A DNA stretch of 64,000 nt, from the NCBI RefSeq assembly GCF_007827045.1, contig NZ_RPFW01000005.1, positions 577,835 through 641,834 on the forward strand, given 5' to 3'. The notes beneath the pieces are model-generated. The model was given only the letters and a program-made list of their open reading frames with translations. It was not told the DNA's origin and made no database searches. A program made the translations under genes and the position numbers. Below, piece after piece: positions 36,462 through 45,658 of this stretch (its first letter is position 1; each line of letters opens with the position of its first letter). The DNA is from Trebonia kvetii. Its GTDB lineage: Bacteria > Actinomycetota > Actinomycetes > Streptosporangiales > Streptosporangiaceae.

Positions 36462-37274
36462 ATGGATATGACCGACGGCAGGGGACGGCTGCAAGGCAAG
36501 CAGGTGCTGATCACCGGAGGCACGACCGGCATCGGCTTCGCCATTGCCGATAGATTCCTGCGAGAGGGCGCGCGGGTGGTGGTGACCGGGCGGGATCAGG
36601 AGCTGGGCTTGCGTGCGGAGGCAGCGCTCCGCGATGCCGGGCAGAGCTGGTTCCTGGCCGCTGACGCTGGCGATCCTGCTGCCGTGGCGCGCTCAGCGGA
36701 CCTGGCCGTCGAGCGCCTGGGGGCCCTCGACGTGCTGGTCAACAACGCCGGGATCGGGGTTGAGGCAAGCCTGCTGCGAACGCCCCTGGCGGACTACGAC
36801 CGGCTGATGGACGTGAACGTGCGGGGCTACTTCCTCTACGCGCGGGCCGCCTATCCGTACCTGGCCCGCCGCCGCGGCTGCATGATCCATATCGCATCCG
36901 ACGCAGGCATCTGGGGCGAGCAGTCCATTGGGCTGTACTCGGTCTCGAAGGCGGCCGTGGTGATGCTGGGGAAGATGCTGGCGCTGGAGGGAGGCCCCGA
37001 CGGCGTGCGCTCGAATGTGCTGTGCCCGGGAGACACCTGGCCCGGGATGCGCCACATGGCCCCGCCCGGTGAAGAGGACCGCCCGGAGAGCGGCGACTGG
37101 CCGGTCCCGCCGATCGGCCGGGTCGGCGAGGCCCGCGACGTTGCCGCCGCGGCGGTCTTCTACGCAAGCGACGAGGCCGGATTCATCACCGGTACCACGC
37201 TGCTGGTCGACGGCGGCATGACCGCCGGCTATCACCAGCGCGAGAAGAACTCGCCGGCCGAGCCTGGGCCATGA
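36462..37274 (+). CDS. Short-chain dehydrogenase/reductase
   Basis: A 270-residue classical SDR using NAD(P)H. The cofactor motif is LITGGTTGIGFAIADRFLRE, the structural motif NNAGIGVE and the catalytic Ser...Tyr-x-x-x-Lys is in HIASDAGIWGE and LYSVSKAAV. The substrate-loop region (PGDTWPGMRHMAPPGEEDRP) and C-terminus FITGTTLLVDGGM are typical. The nucleotide loop VVVTGRDQE suggests NADP preference. It ends next to the convergent Lrp gene with no spacer. Substrate unknown. Confidence 0.92.
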   Translation: MDMTDGRGRLQGKQVLITGGTTGIGFAIADRFLREGARVVVTGRDQELGLRAEAALRDAGQSWFLAADAGDPAAVARSADLAVERLGALDVLVNNAGIGVEASLLRTPLADYDRLMDVNVRGYFLYARAAYPYLARRRGCMIHIASDAGIWGEQSIGLYSVSKAAVVMLGKMLALEGGPDGVRSNVLCPGDTWPGMRHMAPPGEEDRPESGDWPVPPIGRVGEARDVAAAAVFYASDEAGFITGTTLLVDGGMTAGYHQREKNSPAEPGP

Positions 37275-37775
37275 CTACAGCACCGGCACGTGGCCCCCGG
37301 CCATCGCGGTCGCGACGTTGCCCACTCCCCAGCCGTAGGCGAGCTTGTGCACCTCAAGCGCGAAGAACGACTCGGTGGACACGATCCCAGGGATCGTCTG
37401 CAGGCGTTCGGCCATCAGCTCGCTGAAGTGGCGCACGTCCCGGCAGATGACCTCGGCCATCACGTCGTAGTGGCCTGCGGTCATGATGACGTAGCTGGTC
37501 TCGGGCAGTTCCTTCAGCGCGGCGCACACCGCGCGGGCGGTGGCGGGCTGGGTGCGGATGCCGATCATCGCCAGGTGCTCGAAGCCGATGGCTAGCGGAT
37601 CGGCGATGCCGACGATCTGCAGGAAGCCGGAGTCGATCAGCCGCTGCACGCGATACCGGACCGAGGAGGCCGGCAGGTCGAGATCCTCGGCGATCGCGCT
37701 GTAGGAACGCCGGCCGTCGGCCTGAAGGATCGCGATGATCTTCAGGTCGACGGCGTCGAACGCCACGGGCTGCAT
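37275..37775 (-). CDS. Lrp/AsnC family transcriptional regulator
   Basis: A 166-residue regulator with the N-terminal helix-turn-helix AVDLKIIAILQADGRRSYSA then IAEDLDLPASSVRYRVQRLI, and a C-terminal RAM ligand domain (VIMTAGHYDVMAEVICRD). Lrp-type proteins bind amino acids or related acids and usually regulate a neighbour. It lies 21 bp after the aldehyde dehydrogenase gene on the same strand. I infer that it controls that gene and itself from the promoter near 39300. GAGAGGG precedes ATG 37775. Confidence 0.92.
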   Translation of the reverse strand: MQPVAFDAVDLKIIAILQADGRRSYSAIAEDLDLPASSVRYRVQRLIDSGFLQIVGIADPLAIGFEHLAMIGIRTQPATARAVCAALKELPETSYVIMTAGHYDVMAEVICRDVRHFSELMAERLQTIPGIVSTESFFALEVHKLAYGWGVGNVATAMAGGHVPVL

Positions 37776-37796
37776 GATGTGCCCTCTCGCCGGCGC

Positions 37797-39269
37797 TTAC
37801 AGCGAGATCGCGCCGGTGCGCAGGTCGGTCATGCCGAGCAGGGTGTGCTTGCCGCCGATCCGGCCCCAGCCGGTGTTGCGGCCGCCGGCCCCGCCGAACG
37901 GCATGTTGATGTCCCACCAGCAGGTGCTGTCGTTGACCACGACCTGCCCGGTGGCCAGCTCCTCCACGAACCGGTAGGCACGGGAGAGGTTGTTGGTGAA
38001 CACCGCGCCCTGCAGGCCGAGCGCGTCGGCGTTGGCGATGTCGAGCAGTTCGTCGTCGCTTCCGCCGGTGATGATCGGGACGACGGGACCGAAGGATTCG
38101 AACTGTGACAGCAAGCTGTCCGTCGGCACGCCGTCCACGACGGTGAACTCGTAGTACAGGTCGGTCGGGTATCCCTCGGCGCGCCGTCCGCCGCGCAGCA
38201 CCCGGGCGCCGCGCGCGTGGGCGTCGGCGACGTGCGCGTCCATCTTCGCGGCGACGCCCTGGTTGTTGAGCGGGCCGAGGTTCGTCTTGGCGTCGAACGG
38301 GTCGCCTAGGCGCACCACCGCGTCCGCCTCGGCGATAACGGCCTCGACGAAGGCGTCGTGCACGTTCTGGTGGACGAGCACCCGCTCGGTTGCGCAGCAC
38401 ACCTGCCCCGAGCACACGTAGGCGCCGTAGACCGCGGCGCGCGCGGCAGCTGCCAGATCGGCGTCGTCGAGCACGACAAGCGGGCCGTTGCCGGAGCACT
38501 CCATCATCGAGCGCTTGAGCCCGGCGCTCGCCTGGATCTTCGCGCCCGTCTCGGAAGAGCCGATGAACCCGACCGCGTCGATGCCCGGGTGCTCGACGAG
38601 CAGCTGCCCGGTCCGGCCCTCACCGGGCAGGACGCTGACCAGGCCGGCCGGCACGCCGGCCTCCTGCAGGATCTCCATGGCGGCGAGCACGGTGAACCCG
38701 GTGTGCGCCGGCGGCTTGACCACGTGCGCGTTGCCGGTGGCAAGGCCAGGGGCGACGAACTCCGCGAACATCAGCAGCGGGAAGTTCCACGGCGTGATGA
38801 TCGCCCAGGTGCCGACCGGCTTGTAGAAGGTCCACATCCGCTTGGCGGAGTCGGTCGAGGAGATCGTCTCCCCGGTCAGCCGCACCGCGTCCTCGGCGTG
38901 CAGGTGGAACAGGGTGGCCGCCTCGTCGATGTCGGCGAACGACTCCGCGAGTGGCTTGCCCTGCTCCAGGGTCTGCAGCCGGGCCAGTGACTCGCGTCGG
39001 GCGGTGATACCGTCGCCGATCGCGTGGCAGACCTTCGCGCGCTCCCACACGTTCACCCGCGACCACACCCGCTGCGCGGCCCGCGCGGCGGTGACCGCCG
39101 CGTCGATCTCGCCCGCGCCAGGCACCGGAACCGTCCCGATGACCGCGCCGGTCACCGGCGAGACCACCTGGAACCGCTCGCCAGCAGACTCGACGTACTC
39201 GCCGTTGATGAACAGCCGCGCGTCTCCCGGCGCGGTAACCGCCTCGCCCAGACCCTGAACCGCCGTCAT
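37797..39269 (-). CDS. NAD(P)-dependent aldehyde dehydrogenase
   Basis: A 490-residue enzyme that oxidises an aldehyde to its acid. It has the Rossmann-linked AIITPWNFPLLMFAEFVAPG, cofactor motif VGFIGSSETGAKI, the general base Glu in SMMECSGNGPLVVLDDAD and the catalytic Cys in YVCSGQVCCATERV. The C-terminus has NMPFGGAGGRNTGWGRIGG. Full length for the family. GGGGAG precedes ATG 39269. With the Lrp gene downstream it forms a two-gene unit, suggesting breakdown of an amino acid- or amine-derived aldehyde. Confidence 0.93.
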   Translation of the reverse strand: MTAVQGLGEAVTAPGDARLFINGEYVESAGERFQVVSPVTGAVIGTVPVPGAGEIDAAVTAARAAQRVWSRVNVWERAKVCHAIGDGITARRESLARLQTLEQGKPLAESFADIDEAATLFHLHAEDAVRLTGETISSTDSAKRMWTFYKPVGTWAIITPWNFPLLMFAEFVAPGLATGNAHVVKPPAHTGFTVLAAMEILQEAGVPAGLVSVLPGEGRTGQLLVEHPGIDAVGFIGSSETGAKIQASAGLKRSMMECSGNGPLVVLDDADLAAAARAAVYGAYVCSGQVCCATERVLVHQNVHDAFVEAVIAEADAVVRLGDPFDAKTNLGPLNNQGVAAKMDAHVADAHARGARVLRGGRRAEGYPTDLYYEFTVVDGVPTDSLLSQFESFGPVVPIITGGSDDELLDIANADALGLQGAVFTNNLSRAYRFVEELATGQVVVNDSTCWWDINMPFGGAGGRNTGWGRIGGKHTLLGMTDLRTGAISL

Positions 39270-39315
39270 GTCACTCCCCGTTCGTCAAGAGCAAAAGAAG
39301 CCGTCGAAACTTAGT

Positions 39316-39346
39316 GGCAACGCCGCGATCATAAGCCACCGTTGCC
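39316..39346. promoter_or_regulatory. GGCAACG-N17-CGTTGCC inverted repeat in the ALDH/methyltransferase gap
   Basis: Perfect 7-bp arms at 39316-39322 and 39340-39346 lie 47 bp upstream of the aldehyde dehydrogenase start, in a divergent promoter region of lower GC. Centre spacing of 24 bp suits a regulator that binds on one face of the helix, possibly the Lrp protein encoded by the operon. Confidence 0.4.
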
Positions 39347-39452
39347 GGAACAACAAGATCAAAGACACTTTCATGTCGATGCAGCAAGCTGCGGAGGCAT
39401 GGCCGGGTAATTCAACAGACACAGGCGAGATCCAGGCATAAGATCACGCCGT

Positions 39453-40205
39453 GTGACCAACCCCTCCGGCTTCGGCGCCGGTGCACGGCTGACGTTTCAC
39501 GGGCCGCTGTCCGCCGCGCGTGCTAACCGCCTCGCCGCCGACCTGGCCGCAAGCAGCCCCGCGAGCGTCGTTGAGTACGGCTGCGGATGGGGTGAGTTCC
39601 TGCTGCGGGTGCTGGAGGCCGCGCCAGCCGCGAGCGGCACCGGCATCGACATTAGTGCCAGGGACATCGCACACGCCAGGGATAACGCCGAGGCGCGGGG
39701 CCTGTCCGGCAGGGTCTCCTTCATCGAGGGCCCGGCGACGGAGCATGCCAGCCCGGCCGATGTCGTCATCTGCAGCGGCGCCGATCAGGCGTTCGGCACC
39801 ATCCCCGAGGCGCTCAAGGCGCTCCGGCCCTTGGTGAACCCAGGCGGGCTGCTGCTGTTCGGCGCCGGAATCTGGGACCGCACGCCGACCAAGGAGCAGC
39901 TGGCGCACATGTGGGAGGGCACCACTCTCGATGAATTCCTGCACCTCGCCGATCTCGTCGAGGTGGCGGTGGTGGAGGGATTCCGCCCGCTGCGCATCGA
40001 AACCGCGACCCGCGGCGAGTGGGAGGAGTTCGAGTCCGGGTACGCCGCCGGCTCCGAAGCATGGCTGCTTGCCAACGGGAACCATCCCGAGGCCGACGAG
40101 GTAAGGGCCAAGCTCGACGCTCACCGGTCCATCTGGCTGCGCGGCCATCGCGACGCGCTGGGCTTCGCCTACCTAACCCTCGGCGTCCCGGACTGCTGGC
40201 CGTAA
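39453..40205 (+). CDS. Class I SAM-dependent methyltransferase
   Basis: A 250-residue enzyme with a Rossmann-type SAM fold. Motif I is VVEYGCGWGEFLLRVLEAAP, motif II GTGIDISARDIAHARDNAEA, and motif IV SPADVVICSGADQAFGTI. The C-terminal part (MWEGTTLDEFLHLADLVEVA, WEEFESGYAAGSEAWLL) resembles small-molecule methyltransferases with a cap. GTG 39453 is the first possible start and fits the family. The VOC gene follows 11 bp later, so they may be co-transcribed. Substrate unknown. Confidence 0.88.
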   Translation: MTNPSGFGAGARLTFHGPLSAARANRLAADLAASSPASVVEYGCGWGEFLLRVLEAAPAASGTGIDISARDIAHARDNAEARGLSGRVSFIEGPATEHASPADVVICSGADQAFGTIPEALKALRPLVNPGGLLLFGAGIWDRTPTKEQLAHMWEGTTLDEFLHLADLVEVAVVEGFRPLRIETATRGEWEEFESGYAAGSEAWLLANGNHPEADEVRAKLDAHRSIWLRGHRDALGFAYLTLGVPDCWP

Positions 40206-40216
40206 TGTGAGGTCCC

Positions 40217-40951
40217 ATGACCACGATCCTCGATCACCTCGCCGTGGGCACGCCGGACCTCTCCGTCGGCTGGGACCTGTTCACCGGCGTCCTAGGCGGA
40301 ACCTGGGTGTACGGCGGCGACTCTCCTGGGTTCTGGTGGGGCCAGCTGGACTACGCCGCGGGTCCGAAGATTGAGCTGCTGACACCCGCCGCGCATCCTG
40401 AGGTGGACTTCCTCGAGCGCTTCCTTGCCACCCGCGGCGCGGGGCCGCACCACTTCAACTTCATGGTGAGTGACATCGAGGCCGTGCTGGCCAGGATCAG
40501 GGCGTTCGGCATCGAGCCCGTCGGTGTCAACCTGGCGAGTCCGGAGTGGAAGGAAGCGTTCCTGCACCCGCGCGTGGCGCACGGCATCGTCATCCAGGTC
40601 GCTCAGCAGTCCGGCTCGCCGGAATCCGAGCCGCCGCGCGAGCTGCCGGAGCCTGGCCCGCCGTGCCGCCTAGACCTGATCGAGCACCATGTCGGCGACC
40701 TTGACGGCGCGGTGCGGCTGTTCCGTGACGTCCTTGACGGCAGCCTGGACGCGGCCGGCTCCGAGACCGTCGAGCTGACCTGGCCGGGAGGCAGGCGGAT
40801 CAAGCTGGTACGCGAGGACGGCCTGCCGCTTGGCGGTGCGCTGCACCACGTCCGGTTCGCCCGCGTAGCAGGCGCGTTCACCACCCAGGACCGCGAGCGC
40901 GCGGGCCTGCTGGCGAAGCAACTCGGACTGACCGTGGAACTGGCAGGCTAA
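40217..40951 (+). CDS. Two-domain VOC family protein
   Basis: A 244-residue protein. Residues 1-130 form a glyoxalase-like domain (LDHLAVGTPDLSVGWDLFTG, with GPHHFNFMVSDIEAVLARIR and HGIVIQVAQQ). Residues 150-244 form a second, shorter one (IEHHVGDLDGAVRLFRDVLD). The putative metal ligands His in LDHLAVG and Glu in IELLTP are present in domain 1. It lies 11 bp after the methyltransferase gene. The family includes lactoylglutathione lyases and ring-opening dioxygenases; I cannot assign the reaction. Confidence 0.82.
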   Translation: MTTILDHLAVGTPDLSVGWDLFTGVLGGTWVYGGDSPGFWWGQLDYAAGPKIELLTPAAHPEVDFLERFLATRGAGPHHFNFMVSDIEAVLARIRAFGIEPVGVNLASPEWKEAFLHPRVAHGIVIQVAQQSGSPESEPPRELPEPGPPCRLDLIEHHVGDLDGAVRLFRDVLDGSLDAAGSETVELTWPGGRRIKLVREDGLPLGGALHHVRFARVAGAFTTQDRERAGLLAKQLGLTVELAG

Positions 40952-41086
40952 GTAAGAGGATGCGCGCCCGTCCCCTCTGATTTTGGTCTCCGCCGAGTTA
41001 AATCTCCGTATGAACCGCCGGGCCGCCAGCTACCTCCGTGACTGACTCACTACGCTGAGCTAAGCGACGCGTGTCAGGGGGACCGC

Positions 41087-43003
41087 ATGGATGCCGCCGA
41101 CTCCGGGACTTCAGGCCTGCGCGGCGAACCACCGGTTACCGCGCCGTGGGCCCGTCTGGCCCGGACGGCGGTTCTGCGGGCCGCCCGGCGGGCCGGTGAC
41201 TGGGGCCGCCGTCCGCCGGCCCAGCACCTGCTTGCCTTCGCGGCGTACTTGGCGGCTTTCGTCATCGCGGCTGGCCTGCCGCTTGCCCGCCACCTGAACG
41301 TGCCCAACCTGCGCCAGTACTGGACAGACGTCCAGTTCTACACCTGGAGCCTGCGCTGGTGGCCGTATGCGGTGTCGCACTGGACCAATCCGCTGTTCTC
41401 CGCCCAGATCGGCGCGCCGCACGGCTACGACCTGGCGTGGGCGAGCACCGCACCCGCGGTGGACCTGGCGATGTGGCCGGTGACGGCCGCATTCGGCGCG
41501 GTGGTGGCCTACAACGTCATGCTGCTGCTCGTCCCGCCGCTGTCGGGCCTGGCGACGTTCGCGGCGGCGCGCCGGCTGACCGGGCGGTTCTGGCCGTCGC
41601 TGGCTGCCGGCGCCGTCTACGCCTTTTGCCCCTATGAGCTGACGCATACCTGGCAGGGACAACCGAACCTCACGATGATCGCGCTGTTCCCGCTGCTGGT
41701 CTACCTGGCGCTGCGCTGGTGGGACGGCTCCCTGAGCACGGCAAGCTTCGTCGGGTGGACGGCTCTCGCCCTGGCGCTTGAGTTCTACACCTTCGACGAG
41801 GGCTTCTTCGAGCTGACCCCGGTACTGGCGGGTGTAGTGGCGATCGGCTTCCTGGTCGCCAGGCGCGTCGACCGGCCCGACGTGGCCAGGCTGGCGGGGC
41901 TGACCGCCATGGCCTACGCCGGAGCCGTCGTCGCGTCCGCGCCCTATCTGGTGTACGCGCTGCGGCACTCCCATGCCTCGTTTTCCAGACAGCGGCCCGG
42001 GTTCTCGCTGCCGTTGATCCGGCTGGTCGTCCCCGCCTCCTCGCAGGTGTTCGGTGTGGCCTCACTTGCCGGCTACTCCGGCCGTATCGGCCGTACCGGG
42101 ATTGACAACTATGTCGGCATACCGCTGCTCCTCATCCTGGTGCTGCTGGCCGGCCTGACTTGGCGCCGCAGCAGGCTCGGCAGGCTGTTGCTGTTCGGTT
42201 TCGCGTTCGTGATCGCGCTCGCCGTCGGCCCTGACCTGGCGGTGACCGGCATCAAGCACACCTACCCGGTGCCGTGGCGCGGCCTGTGGGCCCTGCCGAT
42301 CGCGCGTAGCGCCGAGCCGTCGCGGTTCATCGTCTTCGGGGTGTTGATCCTCGCGCTCGCCCTGGCGCTCTGGCTGGCGGCACCGCTGGGACACACGCCG
42401 TACCGCACAGGGCACCGGCCATATCGCATGGGGCACTGGCCGTATCGCGCCGCCCGCTGGGGACTCGGCTTGCTCGCGGTCGCGGCCATCCTCACCGACT
42501 CGCCGACGGCCTACCAGGCGATAAGCCCGCTGCCGTCGAACTACAAGGCGCCGGCCACCATGCACGCGGTCAACCAGCTTCCGCCGTTCATCACCCAGGG
42601 CATGTACCGACGGGTGCTGCACCCCGGGGAGATCGTTGTCATCCTCACCCACCGCGGGAACGCCGGCATGCTGTTCCAGGCCGCCACGGACTTTTACTTC
42701 CGGATCGCCGGCGGCTACATCAACGCCTCGCTGACGCCCGTCAACGCCATACCGCACCCCATCACCCTGCTCGCCAATCCGAGCAGGAAGGCGTTCGGGC
42801 TGTTCGATGCCTACCTCCGCTCCTCCGGTGTCGGAGCCATCGTCGTCGAGCAGGCCTGGGAGGAGCCGTGGATGAACCTGAGCAGGCTCGGCATGCACGG
42901 CATCTCGGTCGGCGGCGTTACGGTCTATCCGATGGGCCCGTGGCTCGTGGCCCAGGCGCCCGTTCACCCGGCACTGTGTGCCGCGACCTCCGCGAGGTGC
43001 TGA
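41087..43003 (+). CDS. GT-C-like integral membrane glycosyltransferase/DUF protein
   Basis: A 638-residue membrane protein with about 11-12 helices. The first external loop has LRQYWTDVQFYTWSLRWWPY and GAPHGYDLAWASTAPAVDL, the place where GT-C enzymes carry catalytic acids. The C-terminal 150 residues are an external domain. A loop near residue 440 contains a tandem HxPYRxGH motif (TPYRTGHRPYRMGHWPYR), a local duplication. It starts after GGGGG at 41078. Its 3' end overlaps the convergent GntR gene by 40 bp. I infer a role in surface polysaccharide or lipid glycosylation; no partner genes adjoin. Confidence 0.72.
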   Translation: MDAADSGTSGLRGEPPVTAPWARLARTAVLRAARRAGDWGRRPPAQHLLAFAAYLAAFVIAAGLPLARHLNVPNLRQYWTDVQFYTWSLRWWPYAVSHWTNPLFSAQIGAPHGYDLAWASTAPAVDLAMWPVTAAFGAVVAYNVMLLLVPPLSGLATFAAARRLTGRFWPSLAAGAVYAFCPYELTHTWQGQPNLTMIALFPLLVYLALRWWDGSLSTASFVGWTALALALEFYTFDEGFFELTPVLAGVVAIGFLVARRVDRPDVARLAGLTAMAYAGAVVASAPYLVYALRHSHASFSRQRPGFSLPLIRLVVPASSQVFGVASLAGYSGRIGRTGIDNYVGIPLLLILVLLAGLTWRRSRLGRLLLFGFAFVIALAVGPDLAVTGIKHTYPVPWRGLWALPIARSAEPSRFIVFGVLILALALALWLAAPLGHTPYRTGHRPYRMGHWPYRAARWGLGLLAVAAILTDSPTAYQAISPLPSNYKAPATMHAVNQLPPFITQGMYRRVLHPGEIVVILTHRGNAGMLFQAATDFYFRIAGGYINASLTPVNAIPHPITLLANPSRKAFGLFDAYLRSSGVGAIVVEQAWEEPWMNLSRLGMHGISVGGVTVYPMGPWLVAQAPVHPALCAATSARC

Positions 43004-43755
43004 GCCATGACGTGATGATGACGCAGAACCGCGATCCTGCCCGCCTTCTCGTCGCGGTCGCGCACGGCCGCGAGGATCGGCGCGTGCAGTGCGGTCAGGC
43101 CTGCCGCCTCGCTCGGCCGCAGCCAGTCAGGGACGGTGCCGCTGCCGATCCAGTTCCGGTACTCGTAGTTGATAAGCGTCTCATGGACGCTCTCGTAGAT
43201 GGAGGCGAGAAACGGGTTGTGCGACGCGCGGACCAAGGTCGCGTGAAACTGCGTGTCGGCGCTTATCCAGGCGGCGGTGTTGCCCACGCTTGCCGCGAGC
43301 CGGCGCAGCGCTGCCTCTCCCGCGTCGACCTCCGCGGGGGAGGCGCGCGTGATGGCCTGCGTGATGCCGTCGCTCTCCAGCCACAGCCGCAGGTCGTTGA
43401 GGTGCACGACGGATTCTTTGTTGAGGCTCAGCATCAGGCTGACCGTCGCCGCGAGGCTGGTCTCCGGCTTGCGCCGCACGTAGGCGCCGGAACCGCGCCT
43501 CGATTCGACGAGGCCCTTGACGATCAAGATCCGGATGGCCTGGCTCACGGTCGGTCGGCTGGCCCCGGTGAGCTGTGCCAGGTCCCGCTCCGAGGGCAGC
43601 CGGACTTCTTCAGCCAGCCCGGCCGAGACAATTACCTGCTCGATCTGGCCCGCGATCTCCGCGGCGACCGGCTCGCCGTCCCGTTGCCCGGCCGACGCAA
43701 GCAAGACCTGCCAGACCTCGGCGCCGTCGGTCTGCTTCGACCGGGCCAACGTCAC
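42964..43755 (-). CDS. GntR family regulator, FadR/FCD subfamily
   Basis: A 263-residue repressor. The winged helix is LAEEVRLPSERDLAQLTGAS then RPTVSQAIRILIVKGLVESR, and the FCD sensor domain has DLRLWLESDGITQAITRASP and DTQFHATLVRASHNPFLASI, with the metal-binding His residues typical of FCD domains. The GTG start at 43755 overlaps the TGA of the crotonase gene (GTGA), which fixes it. It is the last gene of the transketolase/crotonase operon, and the tandem TGGCTAAGCCA sites in front of that operon fit FadR-type operators, so autoregulation is likely. Confidence 0.9.
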   Translation of the reverse strand: MTLARSKQTDGAEVWQVLLASAGQRDGEPVAAEIAGQIEQVIVSAGLAEEVRLPSERDLAQLTGASRPTVSQAIRILIVKGLVESRRGSGAYVRRKPETSLAATVSLMLSLNKESVVHLNDLRLWLESDGITQAITRASPAEVDAGEAALRRLAASVGNTAAWISADTQFHATLVRASHNPFLASIYESVHETLINYEYRNWIGSGTVPDWLRPSEAAGLTALHAPILAAVRDRDEKAGRIAVLRHHHVMAQHLAEVAAHSAG

Positions 43756-44636
43756 GCACCGCCGGGCGTTACTTGACCGTCGAAGTTGTTCCTGCGGCCC
43801 TCGCGTACGTAGTCGACGGTCGCGCGGATGTGCTCGCCGCCATGCGCGGCGTGCCTGCTCGCGACGTGCCCGAACATCTGGATGCCGAAGCCGCCGTCGA
43901 GGTCCTCCATGACGCGGCGCTTCCACGGGCGGCGGATGATCTGCGTCGTCAGGCGGCGGATGGTCCGCGGCTGGGTCATGATGTGGTCGGCGATGGCGAA
44001 CCCGCGCGCGATCAGGTCCTCACCCGGCACGACCTCGTTGACCAGGCCGTATTCCAGCGCCTTGCGGGCGTCGATCGCCTCTCCCGTCAGCAGTGCGTAG
44101 GCGGCGCGCTTGGTGCCGAGCAGTTCCTGGAAGGCGTTGTGTATCCCGTCGGCGGGGACCGAGCCGATGTCGTAGTGCAGGTCGAACAGCACGGCGTCTT
44201 CCGCCGCGATGGTGATGTCGCACATGGTGAGGATCTCGGTGTGGAAACCGGGCCCGTTCACCAGGCCGATGGTGGGAATCTCCAGGTCGTTGACGAGTGC
44301 GCTGACGTTGATCCGCCCGTCCTTGTAGGCGTACTCGTAGGCCCAGTGGTCGAGGTTTTCCTCCTCGATCGCGAACCCTTCGGGGTCGGAGCGCATCATG
44401 AACTCCTCGCCGGTCCCGGTCAGGATGAGGATCTCGTTTTCCGGATCGGCGCCGACGACCTTGAGCATCTGGCCGAGCGCCCGGTGGTTCTGCACGCTCA
44501 GCTGGATCGGGCCGCCGACGGTGTGCGCCTTGACGAGCAGCACGCCGTCGTCGCGCCGGCTCATGGTGAAGAAGTCCTTGAAGAACTCGCTGTACTCGTC
44601 GAGCTTCGGCGTCGGTAGGAACTCCTGCAACGACAT
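43752..44636 (-). CDS. Crotonase superfamily enzyme, 6-oxocamphor hydrolase-like
   Basis: A 294-residue enzyme. It has the crotonase pattern ILILTGTGEEFMMRSDPEGF and LVNGPGFHTEILTMCDITIA, then VLFDLHYDIGSVPADGIHNA. The DGVLLVKAHTVGGPIQLSVQ start and HTEI...DG...H spacing resemble 6-oxocamphor hydrolase-type C-C hydrolases rather than enoyl-CoA hydratases. So it may cleave a beta-diketone or hydrate a non-CoA substrate. The tail of about 45 residues is longer than usual. It lies 17 bp after the transketolase C-terminal subunit and overlaps the GntR gene. ATG 44636 follows AAAGG. Confidence 0.78.
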   Translation of the reverse strand: MSLQEFLPTPKLDEYSEFFKDFFTMSRRDDGVLLVKAHTVGGPIQLSVQNHRALGQMLKVVGADPENEILILTGTGEEFMMRSDPEGFAIEEENLDHWAYEYAYKDGRINVSALVNDLEIPTIGLVNGPGFHTEILTMCDITIAAEDAVLFDLHYDIGSVPADGIHNAFQELLGTKRAAYALLTGEAIDARKALEYGLVNEVVPGEDLIARGFAIADHIMTQPRTIRRLTTQIIRRPWKRRVMEDLDGGFGIQMFGHVASRHAAHGGEHIRATVDYVREGRRNNFDGQVTPGGA

Positions 44637-44653
44637 GCGGTGCCCGCCTTTCT

Positions 44654-45658
44654 CTATACCGGGGCGTATTCGCCCGCGGCGGCCTCGGTGACCGGTACCT
44701 GCGGGGGAGGGCCGTTGCGGTGCAGCAGCTCCCACGCACGGTCCACGATGTCCTGGGTGCCGAGACCGTACTTCTTGAAGAGGAACGGTGGAGTGCGCGC
44801 CCCCTCGGCGAACGTGTCACGCAGTCCGACGCGGCGCAGCGGGCGGCCAAGCCCGGCCTCGGCCATCGTCTCCGCCACCGCGGATCCGAGCCCGCCGATC
44901 ACGCTGTGGTTCTCGGCGGTGATCACCGCCGAGACCGTGCTCACCGTCCGGATGACTGTCTCGGTGTCCAGCGGCTTGATGACCGCCACGTTCACCACGG
45001 TCACGCCGATCCCCGCGGCGCCAAGCGTGTCGGCCGCACTGACGGCGGCAGGCAGCATCATGCCGCTGGCGATGATCGCGAGATCCCCGCCCTCGTTCAG
45101 TACCTCTGCCTTTGTCAGCGAGAACTCATGGTCACCGTCGAAGATCACCGGGATCTCGCCGCGCTTGAGCCGCAGGTAGACGGGTCCGGGCAGATCCGCG
45201 ATGGCCGGCAGCGCCGCGCGGATCTGCGTCGCGTCGGCGACGTCGACCACGGTCATGTTCGGGATCGCGCGCATCAGGGCGACGTCGTCGATCGCCTGGT
45301 GGCTGGGGCCGCCGGGACTTGACACGCCGGGCATGAACCCGACGATCCGCACCGGCAGCCTTGGGTAGGCCACGCTGTTGATGATCTGGTCGAGCGGCCG
45401 GCGCGTCGCGAACACGCCGAAGGTGTGCACGAACGGCAGGAACCCGCGCCGTGCCAGCGCCCCGGCCATGCTGATCATGTTCGCCTCCGCCATGCCGGCG
45501 TGAATGAAGCGCTCGGGTATCTCCTCCTGGAACAGGTCGACCTCGGTCTGCCTCGTCAGGTCCCCGGTCAGGCACAGGATCTCGGGGCGGGTGCGCGCCA
45601 GGTCGACGAGCGCACGGCCGTACGGCTTCAGCACCGTGGGATAGGGCTGCCTACGCAA
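44654..45658 (-). CDS. Transketolase C-terminal subunit
   Basis: A 334-residue half-transketolase with the pyrimidine-binding domain and C-terminal domain: LCLTGDLTRQTEVDLFQEEI, the TPP-activating Glu in FIHAGMAEANMISMAGALAR, then HTFGVFATRRPLDQIINSVA and ITAENHSVIGGLGSAVAETM. It works with the N-terminal subunit, whose stop overlaps its start. The best start is TTG 45658, with GGAGG 6 bp upstream, inside the preceding gene; a GTG nine codons later is possible. Split transketolases of this kind usually act in dedicated sugar or ketose catabolic routes. Confidence 0.9.
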   Translation of the reverse strand: MRRQPYPTVLKPYGRALVDLARTRPEILCLTGDLTRQTEVDLFQEEIPERFIHAGMAEANMISMAGALARRGFLPFVHTFGVFATRRPLDQIINSVAYPRLPVRIVGFMPGVSSPGGPSHQAIDDVALMRAIPNMTVVDVADATQIRAALPAIADLPGPVYLRLKRGEIPVIFDGDHEFSLTKAEVLNEGGDLAIIASGMMLPAAVSAADTLGAAGIGVTVVNVAVIKPLDTETVIRTVSTVSAVITAENHSVIGGLGSAVAETMAEAGLGRPLRRVGLRDTFAEGARTPPFLFKKYGLGTQDIVDRAWELLHRNGPPPQVPVTEAAAGEYAPV